A stretch of 64,000 nucleotides of DNA from Urophycis tenuis (taxonomy: Eukaryota; Chordata; Actinopteri; Gadiformes; Phycidae): the NCBI GenBank assembly GCA_036785325.1, contig JAXIVH010000033.1:1259566-1323565 (forward strand), read 5' to 3'. Position 1 is the stretch's first letter; the number at the start of each line of letters is the position of its first letter. Shown here piece after piece: positions 25,401-40,400 of the stretch. Made by a program: the position numbers and the translations under genes. The notes below the pieces were generated by a model, which was not told where the DNA came from, did not search any database, and saw nothing but the letters and a program-made list of their open reading frames with translations.

Positions 25401-28400
25401 ACTTTTTGATGTACGAAAGCAAACATTTTAGGATGGAAAGTGTCATCCGTGTGTCCTTGAAATCGGGCTTTTGCAATCCTATCAGTTCAGGGAACATTGA
25501 ACAATGTCTGTGGACTCAGCAGGAGCTTCAGAATATGTCCATCAACACAACATTTTAGCCAATTGGACCCACTTTCCCCAACAGTTATACCATCCATTGC
25601 ACTTGTAAATGCTAAATGTGATGTCTATTTTCAGGTTGTATTCTTTCTTTGTGGAGTTTTGGAATATGGCACTTATATTTGCAGTAACAATTAAACAGTA
25701 TTGTTTCATTGTTACTAGACAACTTGTCTGTGACTTGAAATTATATAACATACATTAGTAAATTCCAATGCTTTCTGCAATTTCTACTGATTCCCCATAC
25801 CTTAGTGCAAAAAACATACACTTATCACTAGGAATTGCACTGCAATCTTTCAGAAAAGCTCCCTCAAAATTAATAATTTCTGGTCACAACAATCACCAAA
25901 GATGTCAGAGAAATCCTGCAGGCTTTGTGTAATGCAAGTATGACACATCATCACACATGAAAATCAAGCAAATACATTCCACCTCCAATATACCATTCAA
26001 TCACGTGAAGAGAGAAACAAGTGAAAGACATTGGCCAGAAGTTTGAGCTTCACCTGTGGTGATGTTGACCTCAGAGATTTGTACGTTGGTAATGATGGTG
26101 AAGGGGTAGCTGATGTTTCCCAGGATGGTCCTCAGTTGTTCTATTACTGTAACATTTGTGGTGTTCAACTCCATAGTAGTGAGGAACTCATAGACCACTA
26201 GAGGACCTGCAGGAAGAGCACATGCATCGTGGGAAATGATCACCTTAGCTTGGAAAGTGTCTCTTTGCTGTTTGACAGGAAGCCAACCTTTTTCTAAGCC
26301 TTACTTGTGGATGTAGGTGGAGGAGATGTTGTTGATGGAGGTGGAGGAGATGTTGTTGATGGAAGTAGAGGAGTTGTTGATGGGAGTGTAGTAGTTGTTG
26401 ATGGCGGAGGAGTTGTGACAGGACAAGTTGTATTGACTGTTAGGAGACAAACGTCAAAGGAACATTTAACACAAACATATTCACTTCCTAGCTTGCTTAA
26501 CTCAAAGTACCAACTCATCATAAGACATTTGACAGTGATTTGAAAAGAATGACAACTAAAAATGTGAGGGTGTTTTTAAGATGAGCGTTTTGGTCGTAGT
26601 TGTACTGTGTGATCAGTCATAGTTTGGGTCCATCCATGACACTAAGGACCTGGGAGAGATTGAGGACTTGTACAATGTTACAGCTTCAAATTATTGGCTG
26701 TATCCACAGATGTATGTAAAGTTTGATCAGCCATGAGAACATACTGAGTCGATGGGAGAGCTGGCAGTATTCTCCATCAGCAGGAAGGCCATTGATGCAT
26801 CCACACGTGTCATGTGTGATGTTGTCACATGACCCATGCAGAAGACACTTGTCACATGACCAGCTGTACTGGTCCTCACATTGGCATTGGAACCCGGCCC
26901 GATGGGGATAGCAAACTGAGGACACATTAAGAAAACAATGTCATGGTAAATGTGGTAAAGATTTGACTTTTTGATGTACCAAAGCAAACATTTTAGAATG
27001 GAAAGTTTCATCAGTGTGTCCTCGAAATTGGGCTTTTTCATCCTATCAGTTCATGGAACATTGAACAATGTCTGTGGACTCAGCAGGAGCTTCAGAATAT
27101 GTCCGTTGACACAACATTTTAGCAAATTGGACCAATTGTCCCACTTTACCAACAGTTTTACCAACCATCGCACTTGTAAATGCTTAATGTGACATCTATT
27201 TTCAAGTTGAATTCCTTGTTTGTGGAGTTAAGTCAATTGTGACTTTGCAGTCACAATTAAACAGTATTGTTTCATGCTTACTGGACAACTTGTCTATGAC
27301 TTGAAATGATGTAACATTAGTAAATCCCAATGCTTTCTGCAAATTCTACTGATTCCCCATACTTAAGTGCAAAAAACATACACCTATCGCTAGGAATTGC
27401 ACCGCAATCTTTAAGAAAAGCTTTCTCAAAATCAATCATTTTTGGTTACAACAATCACCAAAGATGTCAGAGAAATCCTGCAGGCTTTGTGTAATGCAAG
27501 TATGACACATCATCACACATGAAAATCAAGCAATTACACTCCACCTGAAATATAACATTCAGTCACGTGCAGAGAGAAACAAGTGAAAGACATTGGCCAG
27601 AAGTTTGAGCTTCACCTGTGGTGATGTTGACCTCAGAGATGTGTACATTGCTGCTGATGGTGAAGGGGTAGCTGATGTTTCCCAGGATGGTCCTCAGTTG
27701 CTCTATTACTGTAACATTTGTGGTGTTCAACTCCATAGTAGTGAGGAACTCATAGACCACTGGAGGACCTGCAGGGAGAGCACATGCATCGTGGAAAATG
27801 ATCACCTTAGCTTGGAAAGTGTCTCTTTGCTGTTTGAAAGGAAGGCAACGCTGTTCTAAGCCTTACTTGTGGATGTTGGTGGAGGAGATGTTGTTGATGG
27901 AAGTAAAGGAGTTGTTGATGGAGGTGGAAGAGTTGTTGATGGAAGTTGAGGAGTTGTTGATGGAAGTAGAGGAGTTGTTGATGGAAGTGGAGGAGTTGTT
28001 GATGGCGGAGGAGTTGTGACAGGACAAGTTGTATTGACTGTTTGGAGACAAACGTCAAAGGAACATTTAACACAAACACATTCACTTCCTAGCTTGCTTA
28101 ACTCCAAGTACCAAGTCATCATAAGACATTTGACAGTGATTTGAAAAGAATGACTACTAAAAAACGTGCGGGTGTTTTTACGATAAGTGTTTTGGCCGTA
28201 GTTGTATTGTGTGATCAGTCATAGTTTGGGTCCATCCATGACACTAAGGACCTGGGAGAGATTGAGGACTTGTACAATGTTACAGCTTCAAATTCTAGGC
28301 TGTATCCACAGATGTAATGTATGTAAACTTTGATTAGCCATGAGAACATACTGAGTCGATGGGAGAGCTGGCAGTATTCTCCATCAGCAGGAAGGCCATT

Positions 28401-31400
28401 GATGCATCCACACGTGTCATGTGTGATGTTGTCACATGACCCATGCAGAAGACACTTGTCACATGACCAGCTGTACTGGTCCTCACATTGGCATTGGAAC
28501 CCGGCCCGATGGGGATAGCAAACTGAGGACACATTAAGAAAACAATGTCATGGTAAATGTGGTAAAGATTTGACTTTTTGATGTACCAAAGCAAACATTT
28601 TAGGATGGAAAGTGTCATCCGTGTGTCCTTGAAATCGGGCTTTTGCAATCCTATCAGTTCAGGGAACATTGAACAATGTCTGTGGACTCAGCAGGAGCTT
28701 CAGAATATGTCCATCAACACAACATTTTAGCCAATTGGACCCACTTTCCCCAACAGTTATACCATCCATTGCACTTGTAAATGCTAAATGTGATGTCTAT
28801 TTTCAGGTTGTATTCTTTCTTTGTGGAGTTTTGGAATATGGCACTTATATTTGCAGTAACAATTAAACAGTATTGTTTCATTGTTACTAGACAACTTGTC
28901 TGTGACTTGAAATTATATAACATACATTAGTAAATTCCAATGCTTTCTGCAATTTCTACTGATTCCCCATACCTTAGTGCAAAAAACATACACTTATCAC
29001 TAGGAATTGCACTGCAATCTTTCAGAAAAGCTCCCTCAAAATTAATAATTTCTGGTCACAACAATCACCAAAGATGTCAGAGAAATCCTGCAGGCTTTGT
29101 GTAATGCAAGTATGACACATCATCACACATGAAAATCAAGCAAATACATTCCACCTCCAATATACCATTCAATCACGTGAAGAGAGAAACAAGTGAAAGA
29201 CATTGGCCAGAAGTTTGAGCTTCACCTGTGGTGATGTTGACCTCAGAGATTTGTACGTTGGTAATGATGGTGAAGGGGTAGCTGATGTTTCCCAGGATGG
29301 TCCTCAGTTGTTCTATTACTGTAACATTTGTGGTGTTCAACTCCATAGTAGTGAGGAACTCGTAGACCACTAGAGGACCTGCAGGGAGAGCACATGCATC
29401 GTCGGAAATGATCACCTTAGCTTGGAAAGTGTCTCTTTGCTGTTTGACAGGAAGCAAACCTTTTTCTAAGCCTTACTTGTGGATGTAGGTGGAGGAGATG
29501 TTGTTGATGGAGGTGGAGGAGATGTTGTTGATGGAAGTAGAGGAGTTGTTGATGGGAGTGTAGTAGTTGTTGATGGCGGAGGAGTTGTGACAGGACAAGT
29601 TGTATTGACTGTTAGGAGACAAACGTCAAAGGAACATTTAACACAAACACATTCACTTCCTAGCTTGCTTAACTCAAAGTACCAACTCATCATAAGACAT
29701 TTGACAGTGATTTGAAAAGAATGACAACTAAAAATGTGAGGGTGTTTTTAAGATGAGTGTTTTGGTCGTAGTTGTACTGTGTGATCAGTCATAGTTTGGG
29801 TCCATCCATGACACTAAGGACCTGGGAGAGATTGAGGACTTGTACAATGTTACAGCTTCAAATTATTGACTGTATCCACAGATGTATGTAAAGTTTGATC
29901 AGCCATGAGAACATACTGAGTCGATGGGAGAGCTGGCAGTATTCTCCATCAGCAGGAAGGCCATTGATGCATCCACACGTGTCATGTGTGATGTTGTCAC
30001 ATGACCCATGCAGAAGACACTTGTCACATGACCAGCTGTACTGGTCCTCACATTGGCATTGGAACCCGGCCCGATGGGGATAGCAAACTGAGGACACATT
30101 AAGAAAACAATGTCATGGTAAATGTGGTAAAGATTTGACTTTTTGATGTACCAAAGCAAACATTTTAGAATGGAAAGTTTCATCAGTGTGTCCTCGAAAT
30201 TGGGCTTTTTCATCCTATCAGTTCATGGAACATTGAACAATGTCTGTGGACTCAGCAGGAGCTTCAGAATATGTCCGTTGACACAACATTTTAGCAAATT
30301 GGACCAATTGTCCCACTTTACCAACAGTTTTACCAACCATCGCACTTGTAAATGCTAAATGTGACGTCTATTTTCAAGTTGAAATCCTTGTTTGTGGAGT
30401 TTAGGAATATGGCACTTATATTTGCAGTCACAATTAAACAGTATTGTTTCATGCTTACTGGACAACTTGTCTATGACTTGAAATGATGTAACATTAGTAA
30501 ATCCCAATGCTTTCTGCAAATTCTACTTATTCCCCATACTTAAAGGGATATTCCGCCATTTTTGGAAATAAGCTAATTTTCCACCTTCCCTCGAGCAAAA
30601 CAATCGATCTTTACCCTTTTCCCGTTCATCCAGCCGTTCTGTGATTCTGGCGGTAGAACTTTTAGCTGTAGCTTAGCATAGATCATTGAATCGGATTAGA
30701 CCATTGGCATGACGCGCCTCAAAGAATAGTCCCGGTATACCACCGGTAATAGCAGGTAATCACGTTGGTTGTATTGCCGGAAGAAGCCTACAGGGACTAT
30801 TGAGGCGCTGCGTCATATCACTGCGCCCATGGTACATTTGCAACTTTCCTTGATTATTACGCCAGAATGAGAGTATAGTTCCGGGTAAAATCAGCCTAGA
30901 AAATCGCCACGTTTCATTTTCCGTCGGTCTTATTGCACTTTCAAACTTGAGAAGAGACAAGTTTTAAATGGGAAAAATTCCGGAAATCGTAGTCACTTCT
31001 AAGCGGGCGAGATGCCAATGGTCTAATCCGATTCAATGATCTATGCTAAGCTACAGCTAAAAGTTGTACCGCCAGACTCACAGAACGGCTGGATGAACGG
31101 GAAAAGGGTAAAGATCGATTGTTTTGCTCGAGGGAAGGTGGAAAATTAGCTTATTTCCAAAAATGGCGGAATATCCCTTCAAGTGCAAAAAACATACACC
31201 TATCGCTAGGAATTGCACCGCAATCTTTAAGAAAAGCTTTCTCAAAATCAATAATTTTTGGTTACAACAATCACCAAAGATGTCAGAGAAATCCTGCAGG
31301 CTTTCTGTAATGCAAGTATGACACGTCATCAAACATGAAAATCAAGCAATTACACTCCACCTGAAATATAACATTCAGTCACGTGCAGAGAGAAACAAGT

Positions 31401-34400
31401 GAAAGACATTGGCCAGAAGTTTGAGCTTCACCTGTGGTGATGTTGACCTCAGAGATTTGTACGTTGCTAATGATGGTGAAGGGGTAGCTGATGTTTCCCA
31501 GTATGGTCCTCAGTTGTTCTATTACTGTAACATTTGTGGTGTTCAACTCCATAGTAGTGAGGAACTCATAGACCACTGGAGGACCTGCAGGAAGAGCACA
31601 TGCATCGTGGAAAATGATCACCTTAGCTTAGAAAGTGTCTCTTTGCTGTTTGACAGGAAGCCAACCTTTTTCTAAGCCTTACTTGTGGATGTAGGTGGAG
31701 GAGATGTTGTTGATGGAGGTGGAGGAGATGTTGTTGATGGAAGTAGAGGAGTTGTTGATGGGAGTGTAGGAGTTGTTGATGGCGGAGGAGTTGTGAGAGG
31801 ACAAGTTGTATTGACTGTTAGGAGACAAACGTCAAAGGAACATTTAACACAAACACATTCACTTCCTTGCTTGCTTAACTCAAAGTACCAAGTCAACATA
31901 AGACATTCGACAGTGATTTGAAAAGAGTGACTATTTAAAACATGAGGGTGTTTTTAAGATGAGTGTTTTGGTCGTAGTTGTACTGTGTGATCAGTCATAG
32001 TTTGGGTCCATCCATGACACTAAGGACCTGGGAGAGATTGAGGACTTGTACAATGTTACAGCTTCAAATTATTGGCTGTATCCACAGATGTATGTAAAGT
32101 TTGATCAGCCATGAGAACATACTGAGTCGATGGGAGAGCTGGCAGTATTCTCCATCAGCAGGAAGGCCATTGATGCATCCACACGTGTCATGTGTGATGT
32201 TGTCACATGACCCATGCAGAAGACACTTGTCACATGACCAGCTGTACTGGTCCTCACATTGGCATTGGAACCCGGCCCGATGGGGATAGCAAACTGAGGA
32301 CACATTAAGAAAACAATGTTATGGGAAATGTGGTCAATATTTGACTTTTTGATGTATGAAAGCAAACATTTTAGGATGGAAAGTGTCATCCGCGTGTCCT
32401 TGAAATCGGGCTTTTGCAATCCTATCAGTTCAGGGAACATTGAACAATGTCTGTGGACTCAGCAGGAGCTTCAGAATATGTCCATCAACACAACATTTTA
32501 GCAAATTGGACCAATTGTTTTCCCAATTGTTTTCCCAACAGTTTCACCAACCATCGCACTTGTAAAGGCTAAATTTGACGTCTATTTTCAGGTTGTATTC
32601 CTTGTTTGTGGAGTTTAGGGTTATGTCTGTTATATTTCCATTCACAATAATACAGTATTATTTCATTGTAACTGATCAACTTGTTTGTGACTTGAAATTA
32701 TATAACATATATTAGTAAATCCCAATGCTTTCTGCAATTTCTACTGATTCTTCATACCTTCGTGCAAAAAACATACACTTATCACTAGGAATTGCAATGC
32801 AATCTTTTAGAAAAGCTTTCTCAAAATCAATCATTTTTGGTCACAACAATCACCAAAGATGTCAGAGAAATCCTGCAGGCGTTGTATAATGGAAGTATGA
32901 CACATCATCAAACATGAAAATCAAGCAAATACATTCAACTTTAAATATACCATTCGATCACATGCAGAGCTAAATAAGTGAAAGACATTGGCCAGAAGTT
33001 TGAGCTTCACCTGTGGTGATGTTGACCGCAGAGATTTGTACGTTGCTGCTGATGGTGAAGGGGTAGCTGATGTTTCCCAGGATGGTCCTCAGATGCTCTA
33101 TTACTGTAACATTTGTAGTGTTCAACTCCATAGTAGTGAGGAACTCATAGACCACTGGAGGACCTGCAGGGAGCGCAGATGCATCATGGGAAATGATCAC
33201 CTTAGGTTAGAAAGTGTCTCTATGCTGTTTGACAAGAAGCCAACCCTTTTGTAAGCCTTACTTGTGGATGTAGGTGGAGGAGATGTTGTTGATGGAGGTG
33301 GAGGAGATGTTGATGGAAGTGGAGGAGTTGTTGATGGAGGAGGAGTTGTGACAGGACAAGTTGTATTGACTGTTAGGAGACAAACGTCAAAGGAACATTT
33401 AACACAAACACATTCACTTCCTTGCTTGCTTTACTCAAAATATTAACTCATCATAAGACACTTTACAGTGATTTGAAAAGAATGACCACTAAAAATGTGA
33501 GGGTTTTTTTTAAGATGAGTGTTTTGGCCGTAGTTGTATTGTGTGATCAGTCATAGTTTGGGTCCATTTATGACACTAAGGACCTGGGAGAGATTGAGGA
33601 CTTGTACAATGTTACAGCATCAAATTATTGGCTGTATCCACATATGTATGTAAAGTTTGATCAGCCATGAGAACATACTGAGTCGATGGGAGAGCTGGCA
33701 GTATTCTCCATCAGCAGGAAGGCCATTGATGCATCCACACGTGTCATGTGTGATGTTGTCACATGACCCATGCAGAAGACACTTGTCACATGACCAGCTG
33801 TACTGGTCCTCACATTGGCATTGGAACCCGGCCCGATGGGGATAGCAAACTGAGGACACATTAAGAAAACAATGTTATGGGAAATGTGGTCAATATTTGA
33901 CTTTTTGATGTATGAAAGCAAACATTTTAGAATGGAAAGTTTCATCAGTGTGTCCTCGAAATTGGGCTTTTTCATCCTATCAGTTCATGGAACATTGAAC
34001 AATGTCTGTGGACTCAGCAGGAGCTTCAGAATATGTCCGTTGACACAACATTTTAGCAAATTGGACCAATTGTCCCACTTTACCAACAGTTTTACCAACC
34101 ATCACACTTGTAAATGCTAAATGTGACATCTATTTTCAAGTTGAATTCCTTGTTTGTGGAGTTTAGGAATATGGCACTTATATTTGCAGTCACAATTAAA
34201 CAGTATTGTTTCATGCTTACTGGACAACTTGTCTATGACTTGAAATGATGTAACATAAGTAAATCCCAATGCTTTCTGCAAATTCTACTGATTCCCCATA
34301 CTTAAGTGCAAAAAACATACACCTATGGCTAGGAATTGCACTGCAATCTTTAAGAAAAGCTTTCTCAAAATCAATCATTTTTGGTTACAACAATCACCAA

Positions 34401-37400
34401 AGATGTCAGAGAAATCCTGCAGGCTTTCTGTAATGCAAGTATGACATGTCATCAAACATGAAAATCAAGCAATTACACTCCACCTGAAATATACCATTCA
34501 GTCATGTGCAGAGAGAAACAGGTGAAAGACATAGGCCAGAAGTTTGAGCTTCACCTGTGGTGATGTTGACCTCAGAGATTTGTACGTTGCTAATGATGGT
34601 GAAGGGGTAGCTGATGTTTCCCAGGATGATCTTCAGTTGTTCTATTACTGTAACATTTGTGGTGTTCAACTCCATAGTAGTGAGGAACTCATAGACCACT
34701 GGAGGACCTGCAGGGAGAGCACATGCATCGTGGAAAATGATCACCTTAGCTTAGAAAGTGTCTCTTTGCTGTTTGAAAGGAAGGCAACGCTGTTCTAAGC
34801 CTTACTTGTGGATTTTGGTGGAGGAGATGTTGTTGATGGAAGTAAAGGAGTTGTTGATGGAGGTGGAAGAGTGGTTGATGGAAGTTGAGGAGTTGCTGAT
34901 GGAAGTTGAGGAGTTGTTGATGGGAGTGTAGTAGTTGTTGATGGCGGAGGAGTTGTGAGAGGACAAGTTGTATTGACTGTTAGGAGACAAACGTCAAAGG
35001 AACATTTAACACAAAAACATTCACTTCCTTGCTTGCTTAACTCAAAGTACCAAGTCAACATAAGACATTTGACAGTGATTTGAAAAGAGTGACTATTTAA
35101 AACATGAGGGTGTTTTTAAGATGAGTGTTTTGGTCGTAGTTGTACTGTGTGATCAGTCATAGTTTGGGTCCATCCATGACACTAAGGACCTGGGAGAGAT
35201 TGAGGACTTGTACAATGTTACAGCTTCAAATTATTGGCTGTATCCACAGATGTATGTAAAGTTTGATCAGCCATGAGAACATACTGAGTCGATGGGAGAG
35301 CTGGCAGTATTCTCCATCAGCAGGAAGGCCATTGATGCATCCACACGTGTCATGTGTGATGTTGTCACATGACCCATGCAGAAGACACTTGTCACATGAC
35401 CAGCTGTACTGGTCCTCACATTGGCATTGGAACCCGGCCCGATGGGGATAGCAAACTGAGGACACATTAAGAAAACAATGTTATGGGAAATGTGGTCAAT
35501 ATTTGACTTTTTGATGAATGAAAGCAAACATTTTAGGATGGAAAGTGTCATCCGCGTGTCCTTGAAATCGGGCTTTTGCAATCCTATCAGTTCAGGGAAC
35601 ATTGAACAATGTCTGTGGACTCAGCAGGAGCTTCAGAATATGTCCATCAACACAACATTTTAGCAAATTGGACCAATTGTTTTCCCAATTGTTTTCCCAA
35701 CAGTTTCACCAACCATCGCACTTGTAAAGGCTAAATTTGACGTCTATTTTCAGGTTGTATTCCTTGTTTGTGGAGTTTAGGGTTATGTCTGTTATATTTC
35801 CATTCACAATAATACAGTATTATTTCATTGTAACTGATCAACTTGTTTGTGACTTGAAATTATATAACATATATTAGTAAATCCCAATGCTTTCTGCAAT
35901 TTCTACTGATTCTTCATACCTTCGTGCAAAAAACATACACTTATCACTAGGAATTGCAATGCAATCTTTTAGAAAAGCTTTCTCAAAATCAATCATTTTT
36001 GGTCACAACAATCACCAAAGATGTCAGAGAAATCCTGCAGGCGTTGTATAATGCAAGTATGACACATCATCAAACATGAAAATCAAGCAAATACATTCAA
36101 CTTTAAATATACCATTCGATCACATGCAGAGCTAAATAAGTGAAAGACATTGGCCAGAAGTTTGAGCTTCACCTGTGGTGATGTTGACCGCAGAGATTTG
36201 TACGTTGCTGCTGATGGTGAAGGGGTAGCTGATGTTTCCCAGGATGGTCCTCAGATGCTCTATTACTGTAACATTTGTAGTGTTCAACTCCATAGTAGTG
36301 AGGAACTCATAGACCACTGGAGGACCTGCAGGGAGCGCAGATGCATCATGGGAAATGATCACCTTAGGTTAGAAAGTGTCTCTATGCTGTTTGACAAGAA
36401 GCCAACCCTTTTGTAAGCCTTACTTGTGGATGTAGGTGGAGGAGATGTTGTTGATGGAGGTGGAGGAGATGTTGATGGAAGTGGAGGAGTTGTTGATGGA
36501 GGAGGAGTTGTGACAGGACAAGTTGTATTGACTGTTAGGAGACAAACGTCAAAGGAACATTTAACACAAACACATTCACTTCCTTGCTTGCTTTACTCAA
36601 AATATTAACTCATCATAAGACACTTTACAGTGATTTGAAAAGAATGACCACTAAAAATGTGAGGTTTTTTTTTAAGATGAGTGTTTTGGCCGTAGTTGTA
36701 TTGTGTGATCAGTCATAGTTTGGGTCCATCCATGACACTAAGGACCTGGGAGAGATTGAGGACTTGTACAATGTTACAGCATCAAATTATTGGCTGTATC
36801 CACATATGTATGTAAAGTTTGATCAGCCATGAGAACATACTGAGTCGATGGGAGAGCTGGCAGTATTCTCCATCAGCAGGAAGGCCATTGATGCATCCAC
36901 ACGTGTCATGTGTGATGTTGTCACATGACCCATGCAGAAGACACTTGTCACATGACCAGCTGTACTGGTCCTCACATTGGCATTGGAACCCGGCCCGATG
37001 GGGATAGCAAACTGAGGACACATTAAGAAAACAATGTTATGGGAAATGTGGTCAATATTTGACTTTTTGATGTATGAAAGCAAACATTTTAGAATGGAAA
37101 GTTTCATCAGTGTGTCCTCGAAATTGGGCTTTTTCATCCTATCAGTTCATGGAACATTGAACAATGTCTGTGGACTCAGCAGGAGCTTCAGAATATGTCC
37201 GTTGACACAACATTTTAGCAAATTGGACCAATTGTCCCACTTTACCAACAGTTTTACCAACCATCACACTTGTAAATGCTAAATGTGACATCTATTTTCA
37301 AGTTGAATTCCTTGTTTGTGGAGTTTAGGAATATGGCACTTATATTTGCAGTCACAATTAAACAGTATTGTTTCATGCTTACTGGACAACTTGTCTATGA

Positions 37401-40400
37401 CTTGAAATGATGTAACATAAGTAAATCCCAATGCTTTCTGCAAATTCTACTGATTCCCCATACTTAAGTGCAAAAAACATACACCTATGGCTAGGAATTG
37501 CACTGCAATCTTTAAGAAAAGCTTTCTCAAAATCAATAATTTTTGGTTACAACAATCACCAAAGATGTCAGAGAAATCCTGCAGGCTTTCTGTAATGCAA
37601 GTATGACATGTCATCAAACATGAAAATCAAGCAATTACACTCCACCTGAAATATACCATTCAGTCATGTGCAGAGAGAAACAGGTGAAAGACATAGGCCA
37701 GAAGTTTGAGCTTCACCTGTGGTGATGTTGACCTCAGAGATTTGTACGTTGCTAATGATGGTGAAGGGGTAGCTGATGTTTCCCAGGATGATCTTCAGTT
37801 GTTCTATTACTGTAACATTTGTGGTGTTCAACTCCATAGTAGTGAGGAACTCATAGACCACTGGAGGACCTGCAGGGAGAGCACATGCATCGTGGAAAAT
37901 GATCACCTTAGCTTAGAAAGTGTCTCTTTGCTGTTTGAAAGGAAGGCAACGCTGTTCTAAGCCTTACTTGTGGATTTTGGTGGAGGAGATGTTGTTGATG
38001 GAAGTAAAGGAGTTGTTGATGGAGGTGGAAGAGTGGTTGATGGAAGTTGAGGAGTTGCTGATGGAAGTTGAGGAGTTGTTGATGGGAGTGTAGGAGTTGT
38101 TGATGGCGGAGGAGTTGTGACAGGACAAGTTGTATTGACTGTTAGGAGACAAACGTCAAAGAAACATTTAACACAAACACATTCACTTCCTGGCTTGCTT
38201 AACTCAAAGTACCAAGTCATCATAAGACATTTGACAGTTATTTGAAAAGAGTGACTATTTAAAACATGAGGGTGTTTTTAAGATGAGTGTTTTGGTCGTA
38301 GTTGTACTGTGTGATCAGTCATAGTTTGGGTCCATCCATGACACTAAGGACCTGGGCGAGATTGAGGACTTGTACAATGTTACAGCTTCAATTTCTAGGC
38401 TGTATCCACAGATGTATGTAAAGTTTGATCAGCCATGAGAACATACTGAGTCGATGGGAGAGCTGGCAGTATTCTCCATCAGCAGGAAGGCCATTGATGC
38501 ATCCACACGTGTCATGTGTGATGTTGTCACATGACCCATGCAGAAGACACTTGTCACATGACCAGCTGTACTGGTCCTCACATTGGCATTGGAACCCGGC
38601 CCGATGGGGATAGCAAACTGAGGACACATTAAGAAAACAATGTTATGGGAAATGTGGTCAATATTTGACTTTTTGATGTATGAAAGCAAACATTTTAGGA
38701 TGGAAAGTGTCATCCGCGTGTCCTTGAAATCGGGCTTTTGCAATCCTATCAGTTCAGGGAACATTGAACAATGTCTGTGGACTCAGCAGGAGCTTCAGAA
38801 TATGTCCATCAACACAACATTTTAGCAAATTGGACCAATTGTTTTCCCAATTGTTTTCCCAACAGTTTCACCAACCATCGCACTTCTAAAGGCTAAATTT
38901 GACGTCTATTTTCAGGTTGTATTCCTTGTTTGTGGAGTTTAGGGTTATGTCTGTTATATTTCCATTCACAATAATACAGTATTATTTCATTGTAACTGAT
39001 CAACTTGTTTGTGACTTGAAATTATATAACATATATTAGTAAATCCCAATGCTTTCTGCAATTTCTACTGATTCTTCATACCTTCGTGCAAAAAACATAC
39101 ACTTATCACTAGGAATTGCAATGCAATCTTTTAGAAAAGCTTTCTCAAAATCAATCATTTTTGGTCACAACAATCACCAAAGATGTCAGAGAAATCCTGC
39201 AGGCGTTGTATAATGCAAGTATGACACATCATCAAACATGAAAATCAAGCAAATACATTCAACTTCAAATATACCATTCGATCACATGCAGAGCTAAATA
39301 AGTGAAAGACATTGGCCAGAAGTTTGAGCTTCACCTGTGGTGATGTTGACCGCAGAGATTTGTACGTTGCTGCTGATGGTGAAGGGGTAGCTGATGTTTC
39401 CCAGGATGGTCCTCAGATGTTCTATTACTTTAACATTTGTGGTGTTCAACTCCATAGTAGTGAGGAACTCATAGACCACTAGAGGACCTGCAGGAAGAGC
39501 ACATGCATCGTGGGAAATGATCACCTTAGCTTGGAAAGTGTCTCTTTGCTGTTTGACAGGAAGCCAACCTTTTTCTAAGCCTTACTTGTGGATGTAGGTG
39601 GAGGAGATGTTGTTGATGGAGGTGGAGGAGATGTTGTTGATGGAGGTGGAGGAGTGATTGCTGTAGGTGGAGGAGATGTTGTTGATGGAGGTGGAGGAGT
39701 TCTGACAGGAGAAGTTGTATTGACTGTTTGGAGAGAAAAACCAAAGGAACATTCAACATCAAGACATTCACCTCCTAGCTTGCTTAACTCAAAGTACCAA
39801 TTCACCTTCAGATATTTTACAGTGATTTGAATGATGTAACGTCATCAAAACGTGAGGGTGTTTTTAAGATTAAGATTTAAGATTTTAAGAGTGTTTTGAC
39901 TGTGGTTGTTTTGTTTGATCAGCCATAGTTTGGGTCTATCCATAACACTAAAGACCTTGGGGAGATTGAGGATTTGTACAATGTTACAGCCTCCAATTTT
40001 TCGGCGGTATCCACAGATGTTGTATCCACCAACTGAATGTCGCTCGCTCTTAGCTGGACTCCCTGCAACCGCGATTAAACCTTTGCAGCGGATCCAGATG
40101 CAGCATGCCTTGTGTTCAACCGACACAAATTCTCCCATGTGACCAGGGAAGAAACTAGGCCTTATTCACTGGGGCACGTGCCTTAGTAAAAGTCTCCAGT
40201 GCTCACTCCAGTGCTGCACGTGACCCCCCTCTTCCATTACCTCCAGTGCCTTGCATCAAATTCAAAACAATACTACTGGCCTACAAAGCCGTTAATGGAA
40301 CTGCCCCTACCTACCACCAAATGTTAGTGAAACACCACGCCCCTGCTCGAGCACTCCACTCAACTACCTCAGCTGGTCGACTGGTACCTCCATCACTAAA

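Noticed and set aside
18809..38613. Repeated 62-codon + strand frame (MISHENILSRW)
   Set aside because: Antisense shadow of the Cys-rich exon, recurring because the exon does.
17208..39771. Regular repeats that might suggest a CRISPR-like array
   Set aside because: Units are 1.5-3.2 kb with spliced exons in a vertebrate sequence; there are no short spaced repeats and no cas genes.
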